Below, in pieces: positions 17,492-26,300 of a DNA stretch of 64,000 nt (position 1 is its first letter; each line of letters starts with the position of its first letter). Location: contig NZ_CP044310.1 in NCBI RefSeq assembly GCF_009664365.1, positions 1,561,001 to 1,625,000 of the forward strand, read 5' to 3'. The position numbers were made by a program, and so were the translations under genes. Below the pieces are notes generated by a model, which made no database searches, had not been told where the DNA came from, and worked only from the letters and a program-made list of their open reading frames with translations. Origin of the DNA: Paenibacillus xylanilyticus (GTDB lineage Bacteria > Bacillota > Bacilli > Paenibacillales > Paenibacillaceae).

Positions 17492-18868
17492 GTGAGAAAC
17501 CGCATTCAACATCTGGGATCTGGCAATCGTAATTTTAATCGGGAGTTAATGACGCTTGTCATTCCCATTGCGTTACAAAATTTAATATCAGCAACCGTAA
17601 TATCTGTTGATGTACTTATGCTGGGGATGATTAGTCAATCTGCTATGTCAGCTGTATCACTCGCAGGGCAAATTACTTTTGCATTATCCTTGTTTTATAT
17701 GGGGATGTCAGCGGGAGCTAGTATCCTCACTGCGCAATACTGGGGTAAGAAAGATACTTCGACCATACAGCGCATTTTGAGCATCGCCTGTATGTTTTCC
17801 TTTGGTGTCTCCATTTTGTTTTTCTTATCTTCCTTCTTTCTGCCAGATACACTTATGCGTTTATTCACCAATGATGCAGAACTGATTCAATACGGCTCAA
17901 GGTTTCTACAAATGAATTCCTTTTCTTATCTTGTGATGGGAATATCACAGATGTATCTCAGTGTGATTCGAAGTATGGAGAATGCAAAACTTAGTGCGTG
18001 GATTAGTTCCTTAGGTTTGATTTTAAACATTTTGCTCAATGCCATTTGCATTTTTGTATTATTCCCATCCAGGCCCGAAGTGGCCATATCTGCGGTAGCG
18101 CTTGCCACTGTATTAGCGAGGGGTGTTGAACTAACCTGCTGCATACTTCACTCCATCATCAAAGGACCCATTCGTTTTCGATTACCCGTACGGGACAGCA
18201 TTCAACGTAATCTATTAAAGGATTTCTTGAAGTATACGCTACCTGTGCAGGGGAATTATATGGTCTGGGGAGGGGCACTTACCGCTACTGCTGCAATAAT
18301 AGGCCATGTGAACTCCGATCTGGTAGCCGCAAATTCAATAGCGTCTGTCGTTAAAAATCTGGCAGTGGTTCTCTGTGGAGGCATCGCTACTGGGGGCTCT
18401 GTACTTGTTGGGAAGTATTTGGGACAAGGTGAATTGGAGAAAGCAAAATATGCGGGCAACAAAATGTGTTTTTATGCTTTATGGTTTGGAGTGATTGCCG
18501 GCTGCATGATTCTGCTCATTAAACCGTTCGTATATTCCGTTGCAAATTTGAATGCAACTGCTCAGAGTTACCTAGATGGCATGCTGTACATTAGTGCGTA
18601 TTATTGTATAGCCAAATCGATAAACTCTACAACGATAGCGGGTATATTCACGGCTGGTGGTGATTCCAAATTTGGATTTTGGTGTGACACCGTTGTCATG
18701 TGGTTCATCATTCTGCCGCTTAGTTACCTAAGTGCATTTGTGTGGCATGTACCGCCGATTCTATTGTATACCGTCATCAGCTTAGACGAGATCATTAAAC
18801 TACCCATTGCTTTAATGCGATACCGACAGTATAAGTGGCTGAATAATCTAACCAGAAACTTTGCCTAA
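17492..18868 (+). CDS. MATE-family efflux transporter
   Basis: This 458-residue membrane protein has the 12-helix, two-lobe pattern of the multidrug and toxic compound extrusion family (NorM/DinF type): a start motif RELMTLVIPIALQNLI, and internal repeats such as VDVLMLGMIS and AGASILTAQYWGKKD in the first lobe. It would export cationic or hydrophobic compounds using a Na+ or H+ gradient. The GTG start follows GAGGACAGGAT. The acetyltransferase gene lies 71 bp downstream on the same strand, and the AraC gene is divergent. Confidence 0.9.
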   Translation: MRNRIQHLGSGNRNFNRELMTLVIPIALQNLISATVISVDVLMLGMISQSAMSAVSLAGQITFALSLFYMGMSAGASILTAQYWGKKDTSTIQRILSIACMFSFGVSILFFLSSFFLPDTLMRLFTNDAELIQYGSRFLQMNSFSYLVMGISQMYLSVIRSMENAKLSAWISSLGLILNILLNAICIFVLFPSRPEVAISAVALATVLARGVELTCCILHSIIKGPIRFRLPVRDSIQRNLLKDFLKYTLPVQGNYMVWGGALTATAAIIGHVNSDLVAANSIASVVKNLAVVLCGGIATGGSVLVGKYLGQGELEKAKYAGNKMCFYALWFGVIAGCMILLIKPFVYSVANLNATAQSYLDGMLYISAYYCIAKSINSTTIAGIFTAGGDSKFGFWCDTVVMWFIILPLSYLSAFVWHVPPILLYTVISLDEIIKLPIALMRYRQYKWLNNLTRNFA

Positions 18869-18939
18869 ACCTGATCAAAACGGAGGGGTTCGCAAGGTTA
18901 CTTTAATAAATCTAACGCAAATATAAAGGAGAATGTAGT

Positions 18940-19569
18940 ATGAATATTCAAGAACGAATGGCTAGCAAACAATTATTCACCGATGATGATGCTAATTATC
19001 CGAAAGAGGCTGAAGAGTTGGCAAAAGCACGCCAGCGTGGTAAGGCGATATGCTATGAGATTAATAAGTTGCATCCGGATGATGTTGAAAAGCGCAAAAT
19101 TCTAATGAAACAACTTTTTGGAAATATCGGAGAACATGTATGGTTGGAGCCTCCCATTCGCATGTCATACGGTTCCAATACGACTGTAGGAAATAATGTG
19201 TATATTAACTTCAATCTAACGGTGGTTGATGACTACAAAGTTACGATTGGTAATGATGTCATGTTTGGCCCGAATGTTACGATTGCTGTAACGAATCATC
19301 CTGTACACCCGGAAAAGCGCAAAGAAGGCGGGATGTTTGCATTACCCGTGGTCATTGAGGATGGGGTGTGGGTCGGGAGCGGAGCGATTATTGTACCAGG
19401 AGTCACGATTGGTAAAGGGAGTGTCATCGGTGCTGGGAGTGTAGTAACCAAGGATATTCCTGCGAATGTAATTGCTGTTGGGAATCCATGCAAAGTTCTT
19501 CGTAAGATTACGGATCATGATAAAGAGTTCTACTATAAAGATATGCGTTTTGATCAAGTTGAATGGTAA
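18940..19569 (+). CDS. Maltose/galactoside O-acetyltransferase-like (LacA/Maa family)
   Basis: At 209 residues it has the N-terminal Mac domain (RMASKQLFTDDD to RGKAICYEIN, about 5-55) and a left-handed beta-helix of hexapeptide repeats (about 75-190; visible as VGNNVYINFN, IGNDVMFGPNV, GKGSVIGAGSVV). The catalytic His is in VTNHPVHPEKR, and the C-terminal GNPCKVLRKI is typical. It acetylates sugar hydroxyls using acetyl-CoA in the cytoplasm. AAAGGAG precedes the ATG. It is probably co-transcribed with the MATE pump. Confidence 0.92.
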   Translation: MNIQERMASKQLFTDDDANYPKEAEELAKARQRGKAICYEINKLHPDDVEKRKILMKQLFGNIGEHVWLEPPIRMSYGSNTTVGNNVYINFNLTVVDDYKVTIGNDVMFGPNVTIAVTNHPVHPEKRKEGGMFALPVVIEDGVWVGSGAIIVPGVTIGKGSVIGAGSVVTKDIPANVIAVGNPCKVLRKITDHDKEFYYKDMRFDQVEW

Positions 19570-19660
19570 AAGAGCGGACACGTTTAGATTACGGTTTATG
19601 TAAAAGCCATATAGAACCAGAGGATTTTCGAACATCCATCTATTAGAGAGGAGTTTTCCG

Positions 19661-19819
19661 TTGGTTATCATTTATTTTATTATTACAATAGTCTCTCTGT
19701 ATTTTGTCATATCAGCCATTGTGCATTCGCGTTCCACCCACGTGATAGCAAATAGAATGAAAAAACAATTTGAACATTACTTTCATGAAGATGCCCACCA
19801 AAATGACAGGAGCAGTTAA
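19661..19819 (+). CDS. Small single-pass membrane protein (52 aa)
   Basis: TTG 19661 follows GAGAGGAG with 7-8 nt spacing and opens a 52-codon frame. The first about 20 residues (VIYFIITIVSLYFVISAIV) form one transmembrane helix, followed by a charged, His-rich cytoplasmic tail (KKQFEHYFHEDAHQN). A strong terminator follows at once, which supports a real gene. Function is unknown. Confidence 0.55.
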   Translation: MVIIYFIITIVSLYFVISAIVHSRSTHVIANRMKKQFEHYFHEDAHQNDRSS

Positions 19820-19822
19820 TGC

Positions 19823-19869
19823 AAAAGAGCCAGAGGGGACGAAGAGATCTCGTACTCTCTGGCTCTTTT
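19823..19869. terminator. Strong bidirectional terminator
   Basis: AAAAGAGCCAGAG pairs perfectly with CTCTGGCTCTTTT (13 bp). The A- and T-runs let it serve the small membrane gene on the plus strand and the acetyltransferase on the minus strand. Confidence 0.9.
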
Positions 19870-19894
19870 CTCTTAATATGGTCATCAATGGTTA

Positions 19895-20179
19895 TTAATT
19901 GAGAACATCGGCATATTCAGGGATGTGGTCGAAACGTCCCTTGGCAAACGGGCACAAAGGTAAAATCTTAATACCGTTTTCCCGCGCGTATTCCACCATA
20001 GCTTTGAGCAGCTTGTCGCCAAGCCCTTGTCCCCGGTAAGCATTTTCAACCAATGTGTGGTCAATTATGTACAGCTCCGGACTTGAGATTACATACGTCA
20101 TGACCGCAGCAATGTCGCCTTTATCCTGAATAATAAATCTTTTATTAGCAGGTTCGTGTTCTACATGATGCATGTTCAT
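19895..20179 (-). CDS. Small GNAT-like N-acetyltransferase (YjdJ/NATD1 type)
   Basis: This 94-residue protein of the compact GNAT clade has the acetyl-CoA loop YRGQGLGDKLL (Q/RxxGxG/A), preceded by the beta-strand YIIDHTLV and followed by KILPLCPFAKGRF with a conserved Cys. The stop of the upstream gene and this start overlap as ATGA, indicating translational coupling; a second ATG lies at 20173. Such proteins are nearly always paired with the YjdI-type iron-sulfur protein, as here, but their substrate is unknown. Confidence 0.88.
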   Translation of the reverse strand: MNMHHVEHEPANKRFIIQDKGDIAAVMTYVISSPELYIIDHTLVENAYRGQGLGDKLLKAMVEYARENGIKILPLCPFAKGRFDHIPEYADVLN

Positions 20180-20418
20180 CCCTCTTTCCTTGTTGAATAT
20201 TCATCGTCCAGACGTTTATACGTGAGTGCTCCGCTTGGACATGTGTCAATATGCCGGGCAATGGCCTCTGAAGTATCGCCATCGGGATTCACCCAAGGAC
20301 GTTTGCTCAAATCAAACACAGCAGGGAGGCCCTTTACGCAAATACCGGAATGAATGCATACCTCAGAATCAAACATGACTTCGATATCTTTACCGTAGTA
20401 CAACTTCTGTTTACTCAT
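20176..20418 (-). CDS. (4Fe-4S) mono-cluster protein, YjdI family
   Basis: This 80-residue protein has the cysteine pattern CIHSGICVKGLP followed by DTCPSGALTY, as in YjdI-type small Fe-S proteins. The ferredoxin-like spacing and PSGAL turn suggest a single cluster and an electron-transfer or sensing role. It forms a two-gene operon with the downstream acetyltransferase. Confidence 0.88.
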   Translation of the reverse strand: MSKQKLYYGKDIEVMFDSEVCIHSGICVKGLPAVFDLSKRPWVNPDGDTSEAIARHIDTCPSGALTYKRLDDEYSTRKEG

Positions 20419-20628
20419 CGTTCATTCACATCTTTCACTTTTGAGTTTGTTTATAGACATGATTCAACCTTCGAAAGGGAACCTTCTGAACCGACATAGC
20501 ATTGGCAACCGTGGCCAGCAATTTTTGGCATGGCTCTCGATGTCCGAATTATAATGAGGAAATCGGGATTAGTCAACGAGACGATTCTCCTATATGTTTG
20601 GGTGCATTCGTGGTTATGGGTTGCTTTA

Positions 20629-20650
20629 ATTCATCTAACGGGCAGATAAA
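20629..20650 (+). repeat. Right arm of the dispersed element
   Basis: TTCATCTAACGGGCAGATAAAT matches the right end of the dispersed element. It lies inside an open frame that runs upstream of the methyltransferase, which argues that this upstream part is not coding. Confidence 0.6.
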
Positions 20651-20735
20651 TGAACTCTATCAGGAATATTCGTTTATACTTATGTCATATCAGATTCATC
20701 GCAAAAACGATATAGAAAGTGGGGAAACAACATTT

Positions 20736-21452
20736 ATGATTCCATTAGTATATGACCAGATTAACCTTTGGGGAAAAGATGATGAATTTTTCCTTGCATT
20801 GCTAAAGAGCTTGAACGTGAAGTCTATAGCTGACTTAGGCTGTGGAACAGGAAGGTGGACTACACATCTTGCTCAAAATGGATATACAATCACAGCTATT
20901 GATCCCCATGAAGAAGCGATCGAACTGGCGAGAAGTAAGGATGATTCAGGCCATGTGAACTGGATTGTAGGAGACAGCTCCAATTTACAAACCAATACGT
21001 ATGAAGCGGTTATTATGACAGCCAATGTTGCACAGGTATTTCTTACAGATGATAGTTGGAAACAAATGATCTCAGACGTATTCCAATCCCTTAAAGCTGG
21101 CGGTCACTTTATTTTTGATACAAGAAATCCCCTGGTAAAAGTGTGGGAAGAGTGGGAGAAGGATATGAGTCCTGATACAGCCAAAGACAGGCTAAGTGGA
21201 GACCCGCTTGAAATCTATACAGAATATGAGGGGGTTGAGCGAGATGTTTATACGTTCTATGAAACTGTGAAAAATACAAAAACAAATGAAGTCCTGGTTC
21301 ATGAAAAAATGCAGATACGATTTCGAAAGCAAGAAGAATTGGATGAGTCACTGAAACAAGCCGGTTTTTCAAAAATTGAAACATTTGGGGATTGGGAATT
21401 TAAATACGCAAATTCTGAAAGTCGATCTTTTATTTTTCATTGCGTAAAATAG
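20736..21452 (+). CDS. Class I SAM-dependent methyltransferase
   Basis: This 238-residue methyltransferase has motif I SIADLGCGTGRWTTHLA (about residues 29-45), the acidic end of beta-2 in TAIDPHEEAI, GDSSNLQ for motif II-like adenine contacts and FIFDTRNP downstream. I chose ATG 20736 (MIPLVYDQINLWG), a family-typical start behind GTGGGGAAA. The frame extends to 20502 but that part includes a dispersed repeat and lacks similarity. ATG 20682 is a less likely alternative. Substrate unknown. Confidence 0.82.
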   Translation: MIPLVYDQINLWGKDDEFFLALLKSLNVKSIADLGCGTGRWTTHLAQNGYTITAIDPHEEAIELARSKDDSGHVNWIVGDSSNLQTNTYEAVIMTANVAQVFLTDDSWKQMISDVFQSLKAGGHFIFDTRNPLVKVWEEWEKDMSPDTAKDRLSGDPLEIYTEYEGVERDVYTFYETVKNTKTNEVLVHEKMQIRFRKQEELDESLKQAGFSKIETFGDWEFKYANSESRSFIFHCVK

Positions 21453-21504
21453 AGTTATTGAAAAGCGCAATAATAGTGATCGCAAAAAAGGATAGCGCCT
21501 TTTA

Positions 21505-21550
21505 CATGACAAAGCAGCAGATCAACAAGATCGGCTGCTTTGTCATTTTT
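21505..21550 (+). terminator. Terminator of the methyltransferase gene (related to element core)
   Basis: TGACAAAGCAGC...GCTGCTTTGTCA forms a 12-bp stem with an inner AGATC/GATCG pairing and a TTTTT tail. The arm sequence AAGCAGC..GATCGGCTGCTTT is the same as the core hairpin of the dispersed element. Confidence 0.85.
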
Positions 21551-21714
21551 ACCATGTATGCTTTAATTATAATTTAATGGTGATATGAATATTTATTTCC
21601 TAATATTATACAATAAATGGTTCTTATTCTGATATAATGGATGCTTCATGATTTAGATGCTGAAAGCAATGAAAGATGAGCATGCGTAGGTGAAAAAAGG
21701 AGGGCAACGCAAAA

Positions 21715-22053
21715 ATGGATTTAACATTTGGAAACGTTACGATACTTATTCCCCCTTTACACATCACGATTATCTTAGTAGTTATTATTTTCTTATTAGT
21801 AAGGTGGAGCAAACAATTAGAAACAAGACGTTTTACGGTATTTTTTTACTTTTTATTCAGTACTACCATTACTCCGATTTACACTAGTTACACATCAAAG
21901 GGTTACTTTCAGCTATGGATTCCTATAGGATTTATAATCATGCTCCTTTATTTATTTGGCGGTAAAAGAAGAAATCATCCAGCTAAAGTGAAAGCAAGCA
22001 TTTTGGGGTTCGCCATAGCCATATACCAGCTCATTCTTAAATATGTCGGATAG
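21715..22053 (+). CDS. Small membrane protein, unknown function (112 aa)
   Basis: ATG 21715 follows AAGGAGGG. There are three hydrophobic segments (about residues 8-30, 42-58, 68-84) and a weaker fourth at the C-terminus (ILGFAIAIYQLIL). The start region ITILIPPLHITII and the KKRRNHP loop give no family recognition. It stands alone with a core-type hairpin terminator directly after it. Confidence 0.6.
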   Translation: MDLTFGNVTILIPPLHITIILVVIIFLLVRWSKQLETRRFTVFFYFLFSTTITPIYTSYTSKGYFQLWIPIGFIIMLLYLFGGKRRNHPAKVKASILGFAIAIYQLILKYVG

Positions 22054-22073
22054 ATTCTAAACTCAATAACAAC

Positions 22074-22107
22074 AAGAAAGCAGCCGATCATTGTGATTGG
22101 CTGTTTT
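22074..22107 (+). repeat. Core hairpin of the dispersed element acting as terminator
   Basis: AAGAAAGCAGCCGATCA-TTG-TGATTGGCTGTTTT is the central hairpin of the dispersed element without recognisable left or right arms. Position and T-run suggest it terminates the 112-residue membrane protein gene. Confidence 0.75.
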
Positions 22108-22212
22108 AATCATTAAGGAGTATGCTGTTGTAATCCACATTCCACTTGAATAATATGGTAATATTTTTATTGTGGATTCTTTTCTTGCAAAGGTTAGGAG
22201 GGCTATGTCTTA

Positions 22213-22659
22213 GTGAAAACGATTTTTGATCTATCGGCTGCAAAAGAAATCTTGGGACGGATCGATCAATTAAAGCAAGATGTTCAACCTGAGTGGGGGC
22301 GCATGAATGCTGCTCAGATGCTTGCTCATTGCTCTTCGTTCCAAGACATAGCAACGGGAAAAACCCATTCCTCAAGAAGCTTGCTAGGCATACTGGTTGG
22401 AAAGTTTGCAAAACCCATTTTTTATAATGACAAGCCGCTTCCCCGTAATATGTCTACGATTCCAAGCATGGTGATCATGGATACAAGAGAGTTTGAAGTA
22501 GAAAAAGAAAAGCTCGAACAAAATATATTGACGCTACAACGTGAAGGTCTCAAAAATGGTGCAGTTCCCCATCCTTTTTTTGGAAGACTGACTTCCGAGG
22601 AATGGGGTAAAGGAATCTACAAGCACTTGGACCATCATCTGAAGCAATTTGGCGTTTGA
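22213..22659 (+). CDS. DUF1569 (DinB-like) protein
   Basis: This 148-residue protein carries a DUF1569 signature, a DinB/YfiT-like four-helix fold: GRMNAAQMLAHCSSFQDIATG near the N-terminus and YKHLDHHLKQFG at the C-terminus, giving His residues at positions able to bind a metal. Function unknown; related DinB proteins are thiol-dependent transferases. The GTG start has AGGAGGG about 10 nt upstream. Confidence 0.8.
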   Translation: MKTIFDLSAAKEILGRIDQLKQDVQPEWGRMNAAQMLAHCSSFQDIATGKTHSSRSLLGILVGKFAKPIFYNDKPLPRNMSTIPSMVIMDTREFEVEKEKLEQNILTLQREGLKNGAVPHPFFGRLTSEEWGKGIYKHLDHHLKQFGV

Positions 22660-22766
22660 GAAGTAGGGAAAGTGCTGAGTGCTAGTATTTAGAAGAGCCA
22701 ACTAGGGATGAGATATGGCATAGGAAGAACTGAGGCAAGCTAGAAGAGGTAAATTAGAAAATATAA

Positions 22767-22804
22767 AGAAGTGGACCCATCAGATGGGTATCCACTTCTT
22801 TTTG
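22767..22804 (+). terminator. Terminator of the DUF1569 gene
   Basis: AAAGAAGTGGA-CCCAT pairs with ATGGG-TATCCACTTCTTT, followed by TTTTTG. Confidence 0.85.
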
Positions 22805-22876
22805 TATTCAACTACTTGCTCAGAGAACGCCAATAGCGACATATTTCAGCATGATTAAGATACATTCTTCTCCATC

Positions 22877-23944
22877 TTACTTTCTGACAAGAGTAGGCTC
22901 GGCTGGCATAATTCCAGGTGTCGACTCTCTGATAATGGGTGCAGTCACAATATGCGAGACCTGATAAGGCTGTTCGGGGTTGTCGATTCGGGATAACAGC
23001 ATTTCGGCTGCCTTAATCCCCATCTCGTTACTATAAATATGGACCGTCGTTAACGGAGGTTCAATAATTCTGGATTCAGGTGCGTTATCGAATCCACATA
23101 CCACAATATCCTGCGGAACCGTGACCTCTCTTAATTTGAAAGCTCTGATTAGATCCACCGCAATGAAGTCATTGGCACACACATATGCGGAAGGGAACGA
23201 CTCCAGTGCAGCTACTCGCTCCCTTATCCAACCAGGTTTGGAGAAGTACAGTTTATCATTGTCTGTAATGCAGTGGGCTGGATCGACCTGCAATCCCGAT
23301 TCCAACATCGCCCGGTGATATCCAGTCCATCGTTCGTTGAAGCTTTTACAGTGATTGTAGTCTCCAGCGAATCCGATACTTTTGTAGCCGCTATCAATTA
23401 ATTTTTTGGTTAACTGATACGTGCTATGTTCATTCTCCATAAGAAGAAGATCCGCATGGAAATCCGGATAGCAGATGTTGGCTGCACAATCGATAAAGAC
23501 CGTCGGAATTCCGAGCTCTGTGATGAGGCGGGTATATTCCAGGTTGAATAACTCGATGCAGATGATGCCGTCCACTTTGGAAATGTCAAAATTGTTAGGT
23601 AGGGTAAGGGCTTCTTCATCAACTTCACGAACGATATGAATGGACAGGTTATAGCCCTCGGCACTAATTCTTTTCTCCAAACCGCTAATGAGCAGCGATC
23701 CAAAATGAGACGTATTCGGCAGGTTCTCTGTTAAGAGGGCGATATTGCCCGGCGTTTTACTCAGGACATGCTCACTTTCCATATAAGCAAATTGTTTATA
23801 TCTTAATTCAATGGCTTTCTTAATCACACGACTTCGTGTTTCTTCCGGGATGTTTCCGCTATCATTCAGGGCTTTGGAAGCCGTATTTCGGGAGATGCCC
23901 AGAGCATCTGCGATATCCTGTATCGTAACTTTCTCTTTTGCCAT
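22877..23944 (-). CDS. LacI-family transcriptional repressor of the fructan locus
   Basis: This 355-residue regulator has an N-terminal helix-turn-helix (VTIQDIADALGISRNTASKALN) and hinge, then a periplasmic-binding-protein-like sensor domain (about 62-340). The ATG at 23944 is chosen because GAGGTGAGG sits 5-6 nt upstream; the GTG at 23956 lies inside that site. It is divergent from the sugar ABC/GH32 operon. The intervening DNA carries repeated CAATTGTAAA motifs, one forming a perfect TTGTAAATTTACAA palindrome, which are its likely operators. The inducer is probably a fructo-oligosaccharide or fructose derivative; that is inference from context. Confidence 0.9.
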   Translation of the reverse strand: MAKEKVTIQDIADALGISRNTASKALNDSGNIPEETRSRVIKKAIELRYKQFAYMESEHVLSKTPGNIALLTENLPNTSHFGSLLISGLEKRISAEGYNLSIHIVREVDEEALTLPNNFDISKVDGIICIELFNLEYTRLITELGIPTVFIDCAANICYPDFHADLLLMENEHSTYQLTKKLIDSGYKSIGFAGDYNHCKSFNERWTGYHRAMLESGLQVDPAHCITDNDKLYFSKPGWIRERVAALESFPSAYVCANDFIAVDLIRAFKLREVTVPQDIVVCGFDNAPESRIIEPPLTTVHIYSNEMGIKAAEMLLSRIDNPEQPYQVSHIVTAPIIRESTPGIMPAEPTLVRK

Positions 23945-24023
23945 GTCGTGCCTCACCTCTATTGGTCAATTGATCGTCTCAAGTGTTTTCTAAATCAAAT
24001 GTATAATATATCGAAGCAAATAG

Positions 24024-24058
24024 CAATTGTAAATTTACAAATACACAATTTATAATTG
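24024..24058. promoter_or_regulatory. Candidate LacI-family operators, regulator side
   Basis: TTGTAAATTTACAA (24027-24040) is a perfect 14-bp palindrome with the half-site CAATTGTAAA at 24024-24033. A second dyad, CAATT-TAT-AATTG, lies at 24046-24058. Both are just upstream of the divergent repressor gene, suggesting autoregulation. Confidence 0.6.
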
Positions 24059-24266
24059 TTTTTGTCAATTTTATATTTCACATTCTTTATTTATTCGTCA
24101 TTTAGTTTTACATCGTATACTGCTGAGGTAGAAGCCTTTGTTACAGGATGAAATACGTTATATAATAGGCTTTTTTTTGGGTATTGATTCCGCATTTCAT
24201 AGAAATAGAACAGAGTTATGCATAAAAAAGTGAAGCGAATGCACAATTATTTTTTCACATTTTGTA

Positions 24267-24296
24267 TTGACTAAACGATACATATCCTGATAAATT
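24267..24296 (+). promoter_or_regulatory. Candidate sigma-A promoter of the fructan operon
   Basis: TTGACT (24267-24272), an 18-bp spacer and TAAATT (24291-24296) lie about 80 bp upstream of the first permease start and upstream of two CAATTGTAAA copies. Confidence 0.5.
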
Positions 24297-24313
24297 GTAA
24301 AATATCAAATAAT

Positions 24314-24355
24314 CAATTGTAAATATTGAAAGCCCTTACTATGAGCAATTGTAAA
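24314..24355. promoter_or_regulatory. Candidate operators, operon side (two CAATTGTAAA copies)
   Basis: Direct copies at 24314-24323 and 24346-24355 (32 bp apart, about three helical turns) lie between the promoter and the first permease. They match the half-site of the palindrome at 24027. Confidence 0.55.
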
Positions 24356-24378
24356 CTTTAATGATGAACGGGGGTCGT

Positions 24379-25347
24379 ATGTTGGATAACACAGTAAACA
24401 CCAATAAGAAGATGGGGAAGAGCCTCAAAGAGAGGAGTTCCATTTTTCATCCGTTACAGCAGCTCAAAAAGAATTATTTCCTGTATGTATTGCTTGCGCC
24501 AGCTCTAATCCTGACACTGATCTTCAAATACATTCCGATGTATGGAGCCATCATCGCATTTAAGGACTTCAGTCCGATCAAGGGGATTATGGGCAGTGAG
24601 TGGGTGGGCCTGAAACATTTCGAGAAGTTTTTGGCTTCACCCAATTTTGATGTCATTTTTATGAATACGCTTAAGCTCAGCTTTTTGGGATTGATTTTCA
24701 GCTTCCCGGTGCCTATTTTGCTGGCTCTCATGCTGAATCAGGTGCGACAAGCTGCAGTGAAGAAGAACATTCAATTGTTTCTGTATGCACCGAATTTTAT
24801 ATCCGTTGTCGTAGTTGTGGGCATGCTCTTCATCTTCTTATCGCCGACAGGTCCCATTAATCAATTGACCACATGGATTACAGGTCAGCCAATCATGTTT
24901 ATGTCCGAACCCGAATATTTCCGCTGGATCTACATCTTGTCCGATATCTGGACGGGGGCAGGCTGGGCTTCAATTATATACGTTGCGGCTTTGGCCAATG
25001 TCGATCCAGAGCTTCACAATGCAGCCAATCTGGATGGAGCCAATCTTCTTCAACGTATTCGCCACATTGACCTTCCGACCATCCGCCCGATTATGGCTAT
25101 TGTGTTTATCCTTGCAGCTGGCGGAATTATGTCGATCGGATTCGAGAAGGCATACCTGATGCAGACATCCATGAACCTGCCGTCATCCGAAATTATTGCC
25201 ACCTATGTGTACAAGGTCGGATTACAGTCCGGTGATTACGCCTATTCTGCGGCCGTAGGGTTGTTTAACTCCATCATTAACGTCATCCTGCTTGTCACCG
25301 TGAATCTGATCGTGAAGAAATTAAACGAAGGCGAAGGCCTTTACTAG
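24379..25347 (+). CDS. Sugar ABC transporter permease (LplB-type)
   Basis: This permease of about 322 residues has six helices and the binding-protein-dependent transport EAA loop, seen here as HNAANLDGANLLQRIRHIDLP. ATG 24379 follows GGGGG closely; the frame begins at 24361 (ATGATG) without a site. With the next gene it forms the heterodimeric membrane pore of a carbohydrate importer. No ATPase is encoded in the locus, so a shared MsmX-type ATPase is expected, as for other LplB/YtcP systems. Confidence 0.9.
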   Translation: MLDNTVNTNKKMGKSLKERSSIFHPLQQLKKNYFLYVLLAPALILTLIFKYIPMYGAIIAFKDFSPIKGIMGSEWVGLKHFEKFLASPNFDVIFMNTLKLSFLGLIFSFPVPILLALMLNQVRQAAVKKNIQLFLYAPNFISVVVVVGMLFIFLSPTGPINQLTTWITGQPIMFMSEPEYFRWIYILSDIWTGAGWASIIYVAALANVDPELHNAANLDGANLLQRIRHIDLPTIRPIMAIVFILAAGGIMSIGFEKAYLMQTSMNLPSSEIIATYVYKVGLQSGDYAYSAAVGLFNSIINVILLVTVNLIVKKLNEGEGLY

Positions 25348-25362
25348 AAAGGAGTATCACTC

Positions 25363-26244
25363 ATGACTATCAAACCGACGGGGCTGGATCGTCTGATCCT
25401 TGCACTGAACGCGATCTTTCTCACCTGTGCTGTACTGGTTGTGGTCGTTCCTCTCATTTATATTGTTATCGCTTCCTTTATGGATCCAACCGTGCTGCTT
25501 AATCAGGGCCTGTCCTTCAATGTATCCGACTGGAGTCTGGATGGTTATCAGATGATTCTGTCCAATCCGGCGATGATTCGAGGCTTCGCAAATGCGGTGC
25601 TGTACTCGGTTTCGTTTGCCTTCGTGACCGTGGCGGTTTCGATCTGTGCAGGTTATGCCTTGTCTGAGGAAAGGCTGGCGGGAAGAGGATTTTTCATGGT
25701 TCTGTTTATCATTACGATGTTCTTCGGTGGCGGCCTCATTCCAACCTACCTTCTGGTGCGCAATCTCGGCATGCTGGATACCATATGGGCGATCATCATT
25801 CCGGGAGCGGTTAACGTATGGAACATCATTCTCTCCAGAACTTTTTTCAAAGGTGTACCCAGGGAGCTGAAAGAAGCTGCGAACGTGGACGGTGCTTCCG
25901 ATATGAAGATTTTCTTTCAGATTGTCATTCCGCTATCCAAACCGATCATTTTTGTCCTTGCGCTGTACGCATTCGTCGGGCAGTGGAATTCCTATTTTGA
26001 TGCCATGATTTATTTGGATAATCCCAATCTTCATCCCTTACAGCTCGTTCTGCGTTCCATTCTGATCCAGAATCAGGCTGCCCCGGGCATGATCAGTGAT
26101 CAGCTTGCCATGGCGGAGCTCAAACGGCTATCCGAGATGATTAAGTATTCTGCGATTGTCATTTCGAGTCTGCCGCTGATCATCATGTATCCGTTCTTCC
26201 AGAAGTATTTCGAAAAGGGTGTCATGGTAGGTTCACTCAAATAG
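25363..26244 (+). CDS. Sugar ABC transporter permease (LplC/YtcP-type)
   Basis: This 293-residue second permease of the importer has six helices and an EAA loop ELKEAANVDGASDMKIFFQIVIPLSKP. The C-terminal PFFQKYFEKGVMVGSLK is a hallmark of this subfamily. It lies 15 bp after the first permease, with GAAAGGAG before its ATG. Confidence 0.92.
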   Translation: MTIKPTGLDRLILALNAIFLTCAVLVVVVPLIYIVIASFMDPTVLLNQGLSFNVSDWSLDGYQMILSNPAMIRGFANAVLYSVSFAFVTVAVSICAGYALSEERLAGRGFFMVLFIITMFFGGGLIPTYLLVRNLGMLDTIWAIIIPGAVNVWNIILSRTFFKGVPRELKEAANVDGASDMKIFFQIVIPLSKPIIFVLALYAFVGQWNSYFDAMIYLDNPNLHPLQLVLRSILIQNQAAPGMISDQLAMAELKRLSEMIKYSAIVISSLPLIIMYPFFQKYFEKGVMVGSLK

Positions 26245-26300
26245 TGAACAGCCTGAGATATCTTAAGTCAGATCCAACAATATAAAGTGGAGGTCACGTC

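Noticed and set aside
20502..20735. Upstream in-frame extension of the methyltransferase (to 316 aa)
   Set aside because: It runs through a dispersed repeat arm, lacks a ribosome binding site and family similarity; ATG 20736 fits the family start.
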